From contig NW_027506879.1 in assembly GCF_052324685.1 (NCBI RefSeq), forward strand, positions 1,394,001 through 1,458,000: 64,000 nt of DNA, given 5' to 3'. Positions 14,901 to 24,603 of this stretch are shown here, one piece after another. Positions within the stretch are counted from its first letter, which is position 1, and the number at the start of each line of letters is the position of its first letter. This DNA comes from Brachyhypopomus gauderio (taxonomy: Eukaryota; Chordata; Actinopteri; Gymnotiformes; Hypopomidae). The notes below the pieces were generated by a model that saw only the letters and a program-made list of their open reading frames with translations, was not told where the DNA came from and did no database searches. The position numbers were made by a program, and so were the translations under genes.

Positions 14901-17900
14901 GACAGGTTAACAGTAGTGTCAGTGGTCAGACAGGTTAACAGTAGAGTGTCGGTGGTCAGACAGGTTAACAGTAGAGTGTCGGTGGTCAGACAGGTTAACA
15001 GTAGAGTGTCGGTGGTCAGACAGGTTAACAGTAGAGTGTCGGTGGTCAGACAGGTTAACAGTAGATCAGTGTGAGACTGGAAGAATGTAGGTGTGCAACT
15101 TAAGGTTCCACAGTGTGTTGCTGTACATTGACGTTGGATGAGTATTTAGAGTGGGAGCAAATATTGAGTACTGATATCAGTAGTATTGAACGAATATTAA
15201 TGGGCTAACAGTATTTGAGATATGCATACTTGGTGGTTGAGGCAAGACAATGTAGTAAGCAGGCCCATATTAGGCTAGTAGAGATACACACCGGCCAAGA
15301 GATACACACCGGCCAAGAGGATTTTGTTGTCAACAACCTCGCTACTTGTTGAGGTTGGTCTTAGAGGATGTTGAGAAGCAGTTGAAAGGGCTAGCCAGTG
15401 ACTGGAACAGATGGTCACAGATTAGTTCATGGGATGGATTTGTCATAATGTGGTGTGACTGGTGGAACCTGTCACTGAGTGTGTGTTCATGGGATGGATT
15501 TGTCATAATGTGGTGTGACTGGTGGAACCTGTCACTGAGTGTGTGTTCATGGGATGGATTTGTCATAATGTGGTGTGACTGGTGGAACCTGTCACTGAGT
15601 GTGTGTTCATGGGATGGATTTGTCATAATGTGGTGTGACTGGTGGAACCTGTCACTGAGTGTGTGTTCATGGGATGGATTTGTCATAATGTGGTGTGACT
15701 GGTGGAACCTGTCACTGAGTGTGTGTTCATGGGATGGATTTGTCATAATGTGGTGTGACTGGTGGAACCTGTCACTGAGTGTGTGTTCATGGGATGGATT
15801 TGTCATAATGTGGTGTGACTGGTGGAACCTGTCACTGAGTGTGTGTTCATGGGATGGATTTGTCATAATGTGGTGTGACTGGTGGAACCTGTCACTGAGT
15901 GTGTGTTCATGGGATGGATTTGTCATAATGTGGTGTGACTGGTGGAACCTGTCACTGAGTGTGTGTTCATGGGATGGATTTGTCATAATGTGGTGTGACT
16001 GGTGGAACCTGTCACTGAGTGTGTGTTCATGGGATGGATTTGTCATAATGTGGTGTGACTGGTGGAACCTGTCACTGAGTGTGTGTTCATGGGATGGATT
16101 TGTCATAATGTGGTGTGACTGGTGGAACCTGTCACTGAGTGTGTGTTCATGGGATGGATTTGTCATAATGTGGTGTGACTGGTGGAACCTGTCACTGAGT
16201 GTGTGTTGGACAGTAGGGCTGGCTAAGGCCTTGGCTCCCCTCGAGGCCTGTTGGATCAGCTGTAGAATAAACATATTACATTCGGCTTAGAGCATGTGGT
16301 GGATATTAGTGTTGCTCAACAGTGTTAGTGAAGTCTTAGCACCCACGGGCGGGGAGCCTTTGTTTGGAGACTTCATCAGTTCTCCACAAAAAGAGACGTG
16401 CGATACTTCATTTACATTTCTGCAACAAACGGGTGGCTTGCTGTTTCTTTCAGGGCCTAGAAGTCCTTATCTGTGTGGTGAAGGTCAGTCCTTGCATCAC
16501 GGGGTGTACTCCCTTACAAACAGGTTCTCTCACACAGCCAGAGCATGAATGCTAAACACAGATTAATAGTAAACACGAGGTATAAAAATAATGAGTAAAA
16601 TATATGGATGTAATATAAAAGTAGCACTAGCACAAGGGAGTGGGTTTGGGACAACACATCGTATTGCTAAACCTTCTGGAGGTGTTGTGGCCATAATTCA
16701 ACAAATGGAAAAGTAGTGTGCCTGCTTGATCCCTCCAGAGAAGATGTCCTCACAGGTGCTTTATCTACTACTGTGGCAGGTGCAGTTTCTGGGAGGGGGA
16801 AGGGTAGCTAGACCTTTATGTGATCCATAATTTCTTGGCACATGTAGTGAACATTTCAGCATGAGAGTAATTGTGTTAAATTATTATTTTCTTATCTGAT
16901 CAAATCATATAATTTATGCTATGTGATGGAATCACTTGGCGATTGCTATGTTTGTGCAATATACTCTTCTCATTGGGAAAGTGCCTTTACATATTTGGGT
17001 CCAGAAGTCAGTGCTGGCAGATATCACAAGATGTTTTCCCATTCTGATGTTTGTAGAGAAATAGTGTTGAACAGTAGCAAGGGGTTTATAGACTTTTGAT
17101 AATTTCTCATTGTTTATTTTATTTATGATTCAATTAATTTGGACATCTGAAGGTGATTAATGATTTGTTATAGACTTCAATATAAATTTGAATCATAGAT
17201 ATTGAAAATAATGATCTCTCCCAATAATGGAATTCCAGACCCGATCTTCTAAAGTTTGCTGTCCCATAAAACAAGACGTTTGGTCCCTTTCTGCTTCAGT
17301 GAAGTTTATTGGTGAGCTGTTAATTGTGCAAGATATATACGTATATCTAAGTTATTAAGGAGCTGTTGTTAATTTTGATAATCTCCTCCAAGCCCTCAGT
17401 TGTGTATATGACTGTGTAAATGTGTGTCATTGTATTTATTTGTGTGGTCCGATAATAAGTACTTGCATGCTTCTTATGTTTGTAACTATGAGTAATATTT
17501 TTGTTTGTGGTCTATCCAATGTAGAGATGATGCAGTTTACTTATTATATACTGTTAACTATATTTAAAGTTTAGGGGCTTTCAAGTAATTTTTTGAAGTG
17601 TGAGTTTAGTTCTTGTTTTTGATCCAGAATCCAGTGAACCCTCTGGTGTGTGGTTGTGTAGGGATCATAGTGAACCTTCTAGTGTGTGGTTCAGTAGGGA
17701 TCATGGTGAACCCTCTGGTGGATGGTTCAGTAGGGGTCGTGGTGAACCCTCTGGTGGAGGTTCAGTAGGGATCGTGGTGAACCCTCTGGTGGGTGAAAAT
17801 TGACACCATGTTTGTTTATAATTATGCCCGATGGTAGCATATATAATATAAATAATAGTGGTCCTAAGATGGAGCCTTGTGGGACCCCATAGCGATTAGT

Positions 17901-18592
17901 TAAGTAAGAGTTCAACGTGATGTCTTCTCATGAGGACCAAAATGTGTGGCCACATTCATGTTAATGGAATGGAATACAAAACACTTTTAAATGAACAAAT
18001 GTTATTGGTCAGTGTAATTGTTTTGGCATGGTACTGTAAATCTTGTACAAGTTTGTACAAGTCTATGCACACACTGCTACTACTCCTGTGCTTGAATAAC
18101 ACAAGCATTGTGCAGTGGACAGTGTGCATTTCTGTGGGTGTTCAGTGTGGTTGAAGGTCTGTGTACAGTGGGACCCTTGTAGCTTTGTATTAATTTTGTA
18201 TTAATGACACTCCCCCATGTCAAATCTTGTGTTTTTTAAATGTTTTGGTAAACAAAGTCAAAGGAAATTTAGAAATTTCTTTAAAATGATATTCATTTTG
18301 GTATACACCTATGTTGTTCATGCTTATTTATATATCCTAAGTGAATTGAAATAAGCCATGTTGTTTTTGTTTGTCAGTGCGAGGGATGCCCCCTCCTGAA
18401 GTGTTTCCCAGAGCTCCGCTGCCTCACCCCATGGGGTACCCACCACTGAGACCTCCACCTGATGGCTTTCTGCCTGGAAACCCTCCAAGACTTCAACCAG
18501 ACAGTTTTTTACCAGGCCCACCTCCAAGACCTTCTCCCCCAGGAAGCGAGCAGCCATGTGAACAGCCCCCCTCTCCACACGATGTCATTTGA
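1..18592 (+). CDS. MIA2: MIA2/cTAGE5, C-terminal proline-rich part (5' end lies outside the window)
   Basis: MIA2/cTAGE5 is an ER-exit-site membrane protein that works with TANGO1 (MIA3) to load large cargo such as collagen and lipoproteins into COPII carriers; its proline-rich C-terminus binds Sec23/Sec24 (family knowledge). Only that tail is here. Coding exons that join in phase are: up to 143, 2961-3083, 8108-8206, 8470-8519, 8640-8892 and 18378-18592, with TGA at 18590-18592. The first exon encodes [14 protein letters not shown] and [10 protein letters not shown], and the second [13 protein letters not shown]. These resemble human cTAGE5 more than MIA3, and the FBXO33 neighbour agrees. 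Several PPP motifs (MGPPPDP, MPPPEV, RPPPDG, PGPPPRP) fit Sec23 binding. The left exon boundary is unresolved: CAG|GTGAGA at 6-14 looks like a donor, yet the frame runs through it. The small exon 8470-8519 is the least certain. Introns are swollen by minisatellites. Confidence 0.88.
490..945. repeat. Compound tandem repeat of G-rich and AC-rich units in a MIA2 intron
   Basis: Three copies of a unit combine an (AC)n run, a GGGGTGGGGTTGGGGG stretch and a CATCTACTATATAATAC core. They start near 500, 590 and 870. The second and third copies are separated by the insertion at 651-845. Confidence 0.8.
651..845. mobile_element. Short hAT-like non-autonomous element (MITE) with 8-bp target duplication
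   Basis: The left end reads CAGGGGTACTCAAATAG and the right end is CTATTTGAGTATGGGGG. Eleven inner bases (TACTCAAATAG) form an inverted repeat. The element is flanked by TACTATAT at 643-650 and at 846-853, an 8-bp duplication typical of hAT transposons. Neighbouring copies of the host repeat (around 559-576 and 919-936) show the uninterrupted target CATCTACTATATAATAC, so the empty site is visible within the window. The element is 195 bp with no coding capacity; the outer six bases of the right end do not match the left. Confidence 0.65.
946..1512. repeat. Tandem ~65-75 bp repeat with TATATAAACG core
   Basis: About eight units, each with a conserved core (CGCTGTTCA, TCTAGTTCTACTATATAAAC) between AC dinucleotide runs interrupted by ATCC. 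Length differences come mainly from the AC runs. It lies in the MIA2 intron after the exon ending at 143. Open frames on the minus strand here are repeat artefacts. Confidence 0.85.
1513..2780. other. MIA2 intronic sequence without a recognised gene
   Basis: AT-rich intron. It contains a short (TAA)n tract near 1908-1937 and a small imperfect direct repeat around 2265-2345 built on CAGTACAGTACTACAG. I see no exon or RNA gene. Confidence 0.6.
2781..2925. repeat. (CT)n microsatellite just upstream of a MIA2 exon
   Basis: An almost pure CT tract with GTCT interruptions ends about 35 bases before the exon acceptor at 2960, so it extends the polypyrimidine tract of that splice site. Confidence 0.9.
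3151..3198 (+). repeat. Left arm of 48-bp inverted repeat
   Basis: This arm begins TGCTGGTTAGATATAGTCAG and ends at the first unit of the minisatellite. Its reverse complement recurs at 7429-7476 with a single mismatch. It may be a terminal inverted repeat of an element that carries the array. Confidence 0.75.
3199..6985. repeat. Minisatellite, ~48-50 bp units, ~78 copies
   Basis: Units contain CACTGAGCATG, CCCACC or TCCACC, AGAGAATACCCAACAC and ACATACCAACAC. Variants are C/T after CATG, A/G in CCACCAGAG/CCACCGGAG, and presence or absence of an extra AC before TCACACTGAG, giving 48- and 50-bp forms. Some truncated units lack ACATACCAACAC. Many short open frames on both strands are repeat artefacts. 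The array sits in the MIA2 intron between 3083 and 8108. Confidence 0.95.
6986..7428. other. Unique DNA between the minisatellite and the right inverted-repeat arm
   Basis: About 440 bases of non-repetitive sequence inside the segment bounded by the inverted repeat. I see no recognisable coding region. A splice-like CCACAG at 7355-7360 precedes a short open stretch, discussed among the rejected items. Confidence 0.5.
7429..7476 (-). repeat. Right arm of 48-bp inverted repeat
   Basis: It reads GGTTTCCTTGAGATGG and ends CTATATCTAACCAGCA. It is the reverse complement of 3151-3198 at 47 of 48 positions. I see no target-site duplication outside the two arms. Confidence 0.75.
8682..8771 (+). repeat. 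Coding 30-bp tandem triplication in MIA2
   Basis: Three identical 30-bp units inside the exon 8640-8892 encode [10 protein letters not shown] three times, each with one PPP motif. Because the period is a multiple of three, copy-number change alters the protein by ten residues per unit without a frameshift. Confidence 0.9.
8893..9814. other. MIA2 intron start, with small tandem repeats
   Basis: A (ACAG)n run lies at about 8912-8930, just after the donor. Three ~31-base units built on ATGTTTATTCATGAGATTTAATAG lie around 9300-9390. No gene is seen. Confidence 0.6.
9815..15066. repeat. Minisatellite, 30-bp units, ~175 copies, with higher-order structure
   Basis: Units carry GTGTCGGTGGTCAGACAGG followed by TTAACAGTAGA. 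Common variants are AGACAAG, CAAACAGG, AGTGGAG and GGTAACGG. Shortened 27-bp units recur near 10026, 10353, 11350, 12686, 13410, 14735 and 14915. A GGTCAGGTGGTCAG junction recurs near 10517, 11514, 11792, 12848 and 13574, showing that blocks of many units were duplicated together. Since 30 is a multiple of three, stop-free frames persist across the array, up to 1001 codons on the minus strand. These are not genes. It lies in the last MIA2 intron. Confidence 0.97.
15426..16206. repeat. Thirteen 60-bp tandem units, apparently identical
   Basis: The unit starts TTCATGGGATGGATTTGTCA and ends GTCACTGAGTGTGTG. As printed, all copies look identical. A stop-free frame therefore crosses it on both strands (15346-16290 on plus, 15342-16274 on minus). 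These have no resemblance to a known protein and I do not call them genes. A 20-base direct duplication (GAGATACACACCGGCCAA) precedes the array near 15281-15318. Confidence 0.97.
16207..17620. other. MIA2 intron, unrecognised sequence
   Basis: About 1.4 kb of moderately AT-rich DNA. I see no exon, RNA gene or transposon ends that I can support. Confidence 0.5.
17628..17800. repeat. Short minisatellite, ~36-39 bp units, about 4.5 copies
   Basis: Units contain GTGAACCCTCTGGTG, then GTTCAGTAGGGATC. It sits immediately beside the LINE fragment on its right. Confidence 0.8.
17801..17915 (-). mobile_element. Non-LTR retrotransposon (L2/CR1-like LINE) reverse-transcriptase fragment
   Basis: The minus-strand frame reads [20 protein letters not shown] and then [11 protein letters not shown]. 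This is the conserved reverse-transcriptase block of LINE elements of the L2/CR1 group. Only about 40 codons remain, so it is a dead fragment. A second LINE fragment from the C-terminal end lies near 48672-49013. Confidence 0.8.
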
Positions 18593-19003
18593 GCACTCTG
18601 CTCTTCACCCTTCCTAAGGTTTGCATACTGTGCAACAATTTCTGCTGTTGTTCCAAGGGCTGTTTCCTCTAAAGGATAACCTCTGTGGTCATGTGACTCA
18701 TGTTGAACGGTCACGTCTTTACTAGGCTGATGTGAGGGAAACTATAGTCCGTGATGCACGATTGTGATATGAAGAGGAAACAGGATTTGTCGTAGGTCTT
18801 ATTGTGGGTGCAAAAAGTGTGTGAATAGTAGTTTCCTGTGAAAATGCAGAGATGACACTGAAGCTCCATCTCTCATATGGAGAGAATAGAGGCAAGCATG
18901 TGCAGGTGCTTGTGTTTATTGTAGTGGTATTCAATAACAACTCCTTAAATAACTGGTAAAGTATGACCTGTACATACTGGATTTGTTTTGGTACTATATT
19001 GTG

Positions 19004-19174
19004 AATAAAGTGTTTATACGTCAGCCCTAAATCACCCCTGTCTTTGTGTAAAGTGTAACAGAATAAGATTTTTTTTTTGTAGTTTGCATTTCACATTTGG
19101 TTTCTTTGATAACGTCTATTCCTTAAGGAGTTGTTTGAAATAGTTTGTACAGTCTGTATGTTCAGCTTAATAAA
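19004..19174 (+). terminator. MIA2 polyadenylation signals
   Basis: Two AATAAA hexamers, at 19004-19009 and 19169-19174, lie about 410 and 580 bases after the MIA2 stop. They define a 3' UTR that ends shortly before the probable end of the convergent FBXO33 transcript near 19358. Confidence 0.6.
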
Positions 19175-19357
19175 AATCTGTAAATGTGGACACACTGAGC
19201 ACTAACGTCTTACTTAGTTCCCTGTCTTCCCCCTTCATTAACTTTAACTACCAGAACCAGCTAACATTTTTATTTTAAGTTCACTTTAATTTAACATTTG
19301 GTTTCTAAACCAGATAAAACAATTTCATAACAGAAGCAAGTTCCTTTTTCTTAATGC

Positions 19358-22300
19358 TTTTATTTACTGATTAAAAGAAAATGCATTCGTTCAACATTGA
19401 TTCAAATGAACAATCAGGCTGGTTTATCCAACACGTCAGTTACATTTGTCTTAAGTCTTTCCTTCTTTATGGTGGGACCTCAGATAACTTTTCAAATCAA
19501 TAAAAGCTCCCTCACCTGGCATAACTGCACCTGTGCCAGAGCACATCCTGTTTGTAGATGTACATATAAAATCCAAAGCTATGTACTCACTGGAGACATA
19601 AAGACTGAACACACCTGCCCAAGGATTACACATTTAAGATGGTAAAACTATTTTTGCAAAACAACAACGCTTAAACGTTTTCCATGTTCATAAATAGAAC
19701 CCGGACTCATGGCATAAAAGTACATATACTGATATATATATACCCATATGCACTGTAAGGTATGTTATTCCTCTCCCATTACATTTCTATGGTAAGCAGC
19801 CTGGTCTTAAACCTGCTTGTGCCCCATGATGGCTGCGTCATTATTGCAAACGGTCCTGATTTTAAACAAATGCACAACATTCGTACCACTTAGAACTGGG
19901 GCCTGCTGGCCAGTCTCATAGAGACCATGTCTGTACCCACGGTCGCCCCTGAAACTGAATTGGCTTCCGAAGAATCAAGATCTTAAAATAACAATAATAA
20001 TATTTATGATAATGATAATAATAAGGCCAAGTAGAATTGCAAGTCAATTTCATTTATGAGTGACCGAAAAAAGAAATGTTAACCACTGGATCGTATGCGT
20101 TCCACTTGCATAGTTTTGGACTTTGTTGTAATGTGAGCCAGTTGTGAGGAGGAGGAAGAGGAGCAGAGGCTCATGGGGAGCATGATGCTCCTCCTACAGA
20201 GGACCTTGGATAACCCAGATTACTAGTGGAGAAATTACCCATAAACCCCATCGATGGCCTCTGCCACCACTTTGGTCACTATGAAGACAAGCTGGAGTTG
20301 TGCGTTTCTCCTCCTCTTCTCCTCCATCTGGCATGAGGTCATTGAGCAGTAGAAGTTACTATGACAGCTCACTGAGCTAATACAGGCCACAGTTTCGCCA
20401 CCTCTCAGAGCAGCCCACTGTCTTACAGCTGTCTCATTTACTACAACAGAGATCTGGATTGTGAATGCATATAACATTTCCAAAACTAAATAATATCCCC
20501 CCAAAAAAATAAAGAAGAACAAAAATTGTCTGGGATCCAACTGAGTTGTAACTGACTGGTCTACTCCAGAACAACAGAGATTCTTCCTTATGCACACATG
20601 CACAGACAAGGAAGACAATCACACCTACCAGCTCCTACTATTAAAAGATTTTACCTAAAGACCAGCTGTCCGCTGATTCTAGGATCCCATCTCAACTCTC
20701 CTGCCTGAAAAGAATAAAAGAGTAAAAAAATAAAGTCATTTCATGCAGACATTTGGCCATTTTAGGTTGTTTATCTCCCCAGTGGAATGTTCTTTACACG
20801 TCTCATAGCAGCGTATAGTAGGTCTGATAGAACCAACCTCCATTTTTTCAATAGTTAAATTACATTCACTCTTCACAGTGAAACAGGTGCATTATAAGAG
20901 ATCTACAGCTGGGGCGGGCGGCCAGCTCAGCCTCCCCTTCAATCCATTTGTCTACTAGTAGCTGTATGAACAGTAGTAGTAGCAGTAGTAATCTCTCGGC
21001 CTCTGCCAGCATGCCGGCACTTCGTTAATGACTCGTCTCCGTTCTTTGGCAGACGACACGGATGTGCCGCCTGAAGTTAGATCCAGTGACTCGGTGAAGA
21101 TTTCTCGTGTGGAAACTTTCATGGTTAGAGGCCTGAGCTATTGGACTCCTCCATTTAACTGACGATAACCCTGAGAAAGACCGTTTCCTGTTCACTGCGG
21201 AGAAAGTGGTACACCTCTGTATGGAACACAAACCTCTTCAGAATCACAGTTCAACACACAGGCTTTTACATGAGTACACAGGAAGAACCAATACCAGAAG
21301 AAACAGGAACAATACACTGAGGCGCTGCTGATAGCATCGTAGCATGTTGTTGCTACGCTAGACATGACGTGGCTGACCAGAGACAGACACACATGCTGTG
21401 GGTTTGAAAAATGAAAGCTATTCTGAGTATAGGCACAGCACAAACATCTGTGTATCTTAACTGAATAACGGAGTAATCTCCCTCTTACACCAGCCCCCAC
21501 AAAAACAAAACAAAAAAAATACAATATTCAATTTTCAAATATAGAATAATCTTATCTAGATCGTTTTTGGTGTAGTACTAAAATAGAAATGGACATTTCA
21601 AACACATCTGAACTTCTCTGCCCTGCGTTCCTTAAGCTTCATCTGTGTTTCTCATGCACACACTGCTGAGTGAAGCAGAGAGGCCCGGCGCATGCAGGCT
21701 GCTCTCGACCGCCGCCTCACCTATTGGTCTGATTGATTTTCAGCTTCTTTTTTTTTTTTGGATAGTGGGTAAGCGGTTTTACAAGACCCCGCCCCCCTGA
21801 ATCCCCGCCACTCTGGTTTAACTCGGGTAGGACTGTTTACTGTAACTGTTTAGGCTGTGACAGCCAAGCATAAAAACAGGTCTTCCAGGAAGGCAGGTTT
21901 GTGGCTAAAGTCTCAAACCTGGTTTTACCATGTGTATCAATCATAGGACAGGAGACTCCTCAACTTCACAGACTGAAGGCCATGAGATGTCGCAACCTGC
22001 TAAAAATGCTGGTGTGCTGCCAGACTGTACTTCTGTCCAGCTACTGCTGCATGAAGCATAAGAAAAGATGATTTACTCTCAAAAGGAGAAGCCAGTCAAG
22101 ATACAGCGCCACCTTTAGGACACCTGTTGTTCAACACTCATTTGTGCCAAGAGCAACCACACCACAGTTTCTTTCACAAGGACCTTTAAAATGGAGAGAA
22201 GTAAAATCATAAAGAAGACACGCTCGAGAGATCAAAATATAAATAAAAACAAAGGAACTGTAAAGAACATACATTTGGAAGAGCAACTCGTCATTTAAAA

Positions 22301-23419
22301 TAAACCCCTACATCTTGCCTATGAAGCACACAGACTGGGAACGGAAAGCCTTTTCTGGAAAAGTCCGGAAGGGCAGGGATCCTGAGATATGGAAAAAGAA
22401 TCAGCAACTGCCTCTCACCACCCAACACTCAGGAGAAATACTGCAGATTGGTTTCGCCCCCCAGACTCAAACCTAGGACCCAGTGACTACCTGTGCAACA
22501 CTGTCATATGAGACTAGAACAAAATGTGCCAGATGACTGCTGGTCTGGTAAGAACACACAATATTAATGGTGAACTGACTGAATTTCAGGACCATGAGAA
22601 ACAAGAGGTGGGGGTTCCAAGGCAACTGTGACTCCAGAGAAACTGATTAAACTGAGTGAATAGCTGATTGTTCTTCCTCCTCACCGCCATCATCTTCAAG
22701 GTGGTGGTGTTTGTGCCTACCTGAGAGGACTGAGAGGCTGTACTGCAGGGTACTCAGGGCTACTACAGCGGCCAGTCCGCAAACCTCAAACATTGGCTTC
22801 ACCAAATGCAAAAATGGAGTCACCAAATGCACAACTTCCAAGTTGAGGATAAATGGGTGGGATCTTCATCCCAAATAACACCATCCTAAATCATCTTCAT
22901 CATTGTTCATTAACAACGACAATATTTTCAAATAGCAATGAGGAAATGATGAACAACTGAACGACTGCAGGGTTGCAACTAACGGCCATCAGCAGAGTCC
23001 CTTGGCTGGAAGACCGACGTCCCTATAGAAGATCAACAGAACTGTGGGGTTTTGTCATAGCCCAGATGGTGCAACTGAACAGCTTCAGGTAACTCCACAT
23101 TCTCTAAGAGAAAAACAGACAGACAAACTACTCCGTACGACTCTTAAGCCTCTCTCTACCATTCACTTAATTAGCAACTAAACCAATATCCACTACACTT
23201 TCCCCATTGATACGCAGGATATATAGATATAAATATAGAGCCAATACTGGTTAAGCATAGCACATACAATGGATTAATTCACACTACACGGGAAAAACCA
23301 AAAGCCCCCCAAAAAAGACGTATGTAAAATGCGACGGCCCATTGTGTGGGATATCAAACACATGGTGGGAGAAGAGCGGAGGAGCAGGGCCGGTCGGGTC
23401 TACACAGGGCCCGGCGGGT
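19358..23419 (-). other. Probable long 3' UTR of FBXO33
   Basis: The stretch follows the FBXO33 stop on the minus strand. A minus-strand AATAAA lies at 19363-19358. I see no other gene in these 4 kb. Open frames here (for example 20618-20235 and 21524-21192 on minus) are not recognisable. If the assignment is right, FBXO33 and MIA2 transcripts end within about 190 bases of each other. The UTR extent is inferred. Confidence 0.5.
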
Positions 23420-24571
23420 CTACACAGGGCCCGGCGGGTCTACACAGGCGCTGCTGAAAATCAGCATCTCGCGGTGAAAGTAGTGGGTGGGCTCGTTCAG
23501 GGCGGCGGTGCTGTCCATGGAGGGATGCCAGACGCGCCCCAGCCCCAGGGAGACCTCCTTCACCAGGTTGTGGACGGGGTCGCCCTCCATGAACATGGAC
23601 TGGTCAGGGTCAAAGTCGATGCTCTCCTCAGACACGGCCAGCACTCTGAGGTTTGACCCGCGCAGACGAGAAATGGCAACCAGGTTGTGCGACCACACCG
23701 TGTAACCTGCAGCCAAGAGGTGGAATTCACAGAGGTGAAGAAAACGAAGATGAAGGTGACGTTGCCGTTTCCCCCTTTACGACATTCTATTCAATAACAG
23801 TAAACGTATGTGGACTAAACTGATAAATCGAGTGTTTGTGCCATGTTTACTCACCGTGGATAATGAGCACGGTGAGGTGTACACATCTCCAGGACAGCAG
23901 GACCAGAGGGTCCTCATTACGGTTGATGCTCAGGTCTGGGAATGTGGTGTCGTCCCTCATCAGGACAAAGTGGGTGAGGGTTTTGTGGTACTGCAGCGAG
24001 ATGAGCTCAAGGACTCCGTCCGTCACCAGCGTGCTGTAGCTGTCCAGGTGGAGACGCTCCAAAGGCAGGCTGGGCTTCAACACCCGCAGCAGGTCCTGAC
24101 TGGACACGTCCAGGGCCATCAGGTAGACGCGCAGGCCAGCGCTGCGTCGCACCAGGACCTTCAGGTCGTCCTCAGTGGCAGTGCCATCCAGGGGCTTGGC
24201 CTCCAGAGCAGCACCGTTGAGCAGCAGAGAGAGACGATGGAGAGGCACTCGGTCGGGGCTCGCCAGCAGCCGGCACATGTCAGAGGTGAAGTCACAGAAG
24301 TCGAGAGACAGAGAGCGCAGGTGGGGCATCCGCTCCAGCTCCAACAGGCTCACCAGGCTGGGCAGCTGGTTGTCCAGCAGACTGAGGTGCTCCAGCGTCT
24401 GAGCGCTGTGGTTGGACAGGGACGAGAGAGAGCAAGTGGTCACAACGCCAAGCATAAAGGAAGAGGACAACCACTTCAGCTGTCTGCTGTTCGACAGAAT
24501 CTCCTCAAACAGCTGCTGGATCCTGAGACAGTTTGAGAAGGAGTGTGGCGCAGAGAGAGAGAGAGAGACAA

Positions 24572-24603
<32 letters not shown>

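Noticed and set aside
15342..16290. 310- and 314-codon frames on opposite strands
   Set aside because: Both come from the thirteen identical 60-bp units. Neither flank resembles a known protein or shows convincing gene signals.
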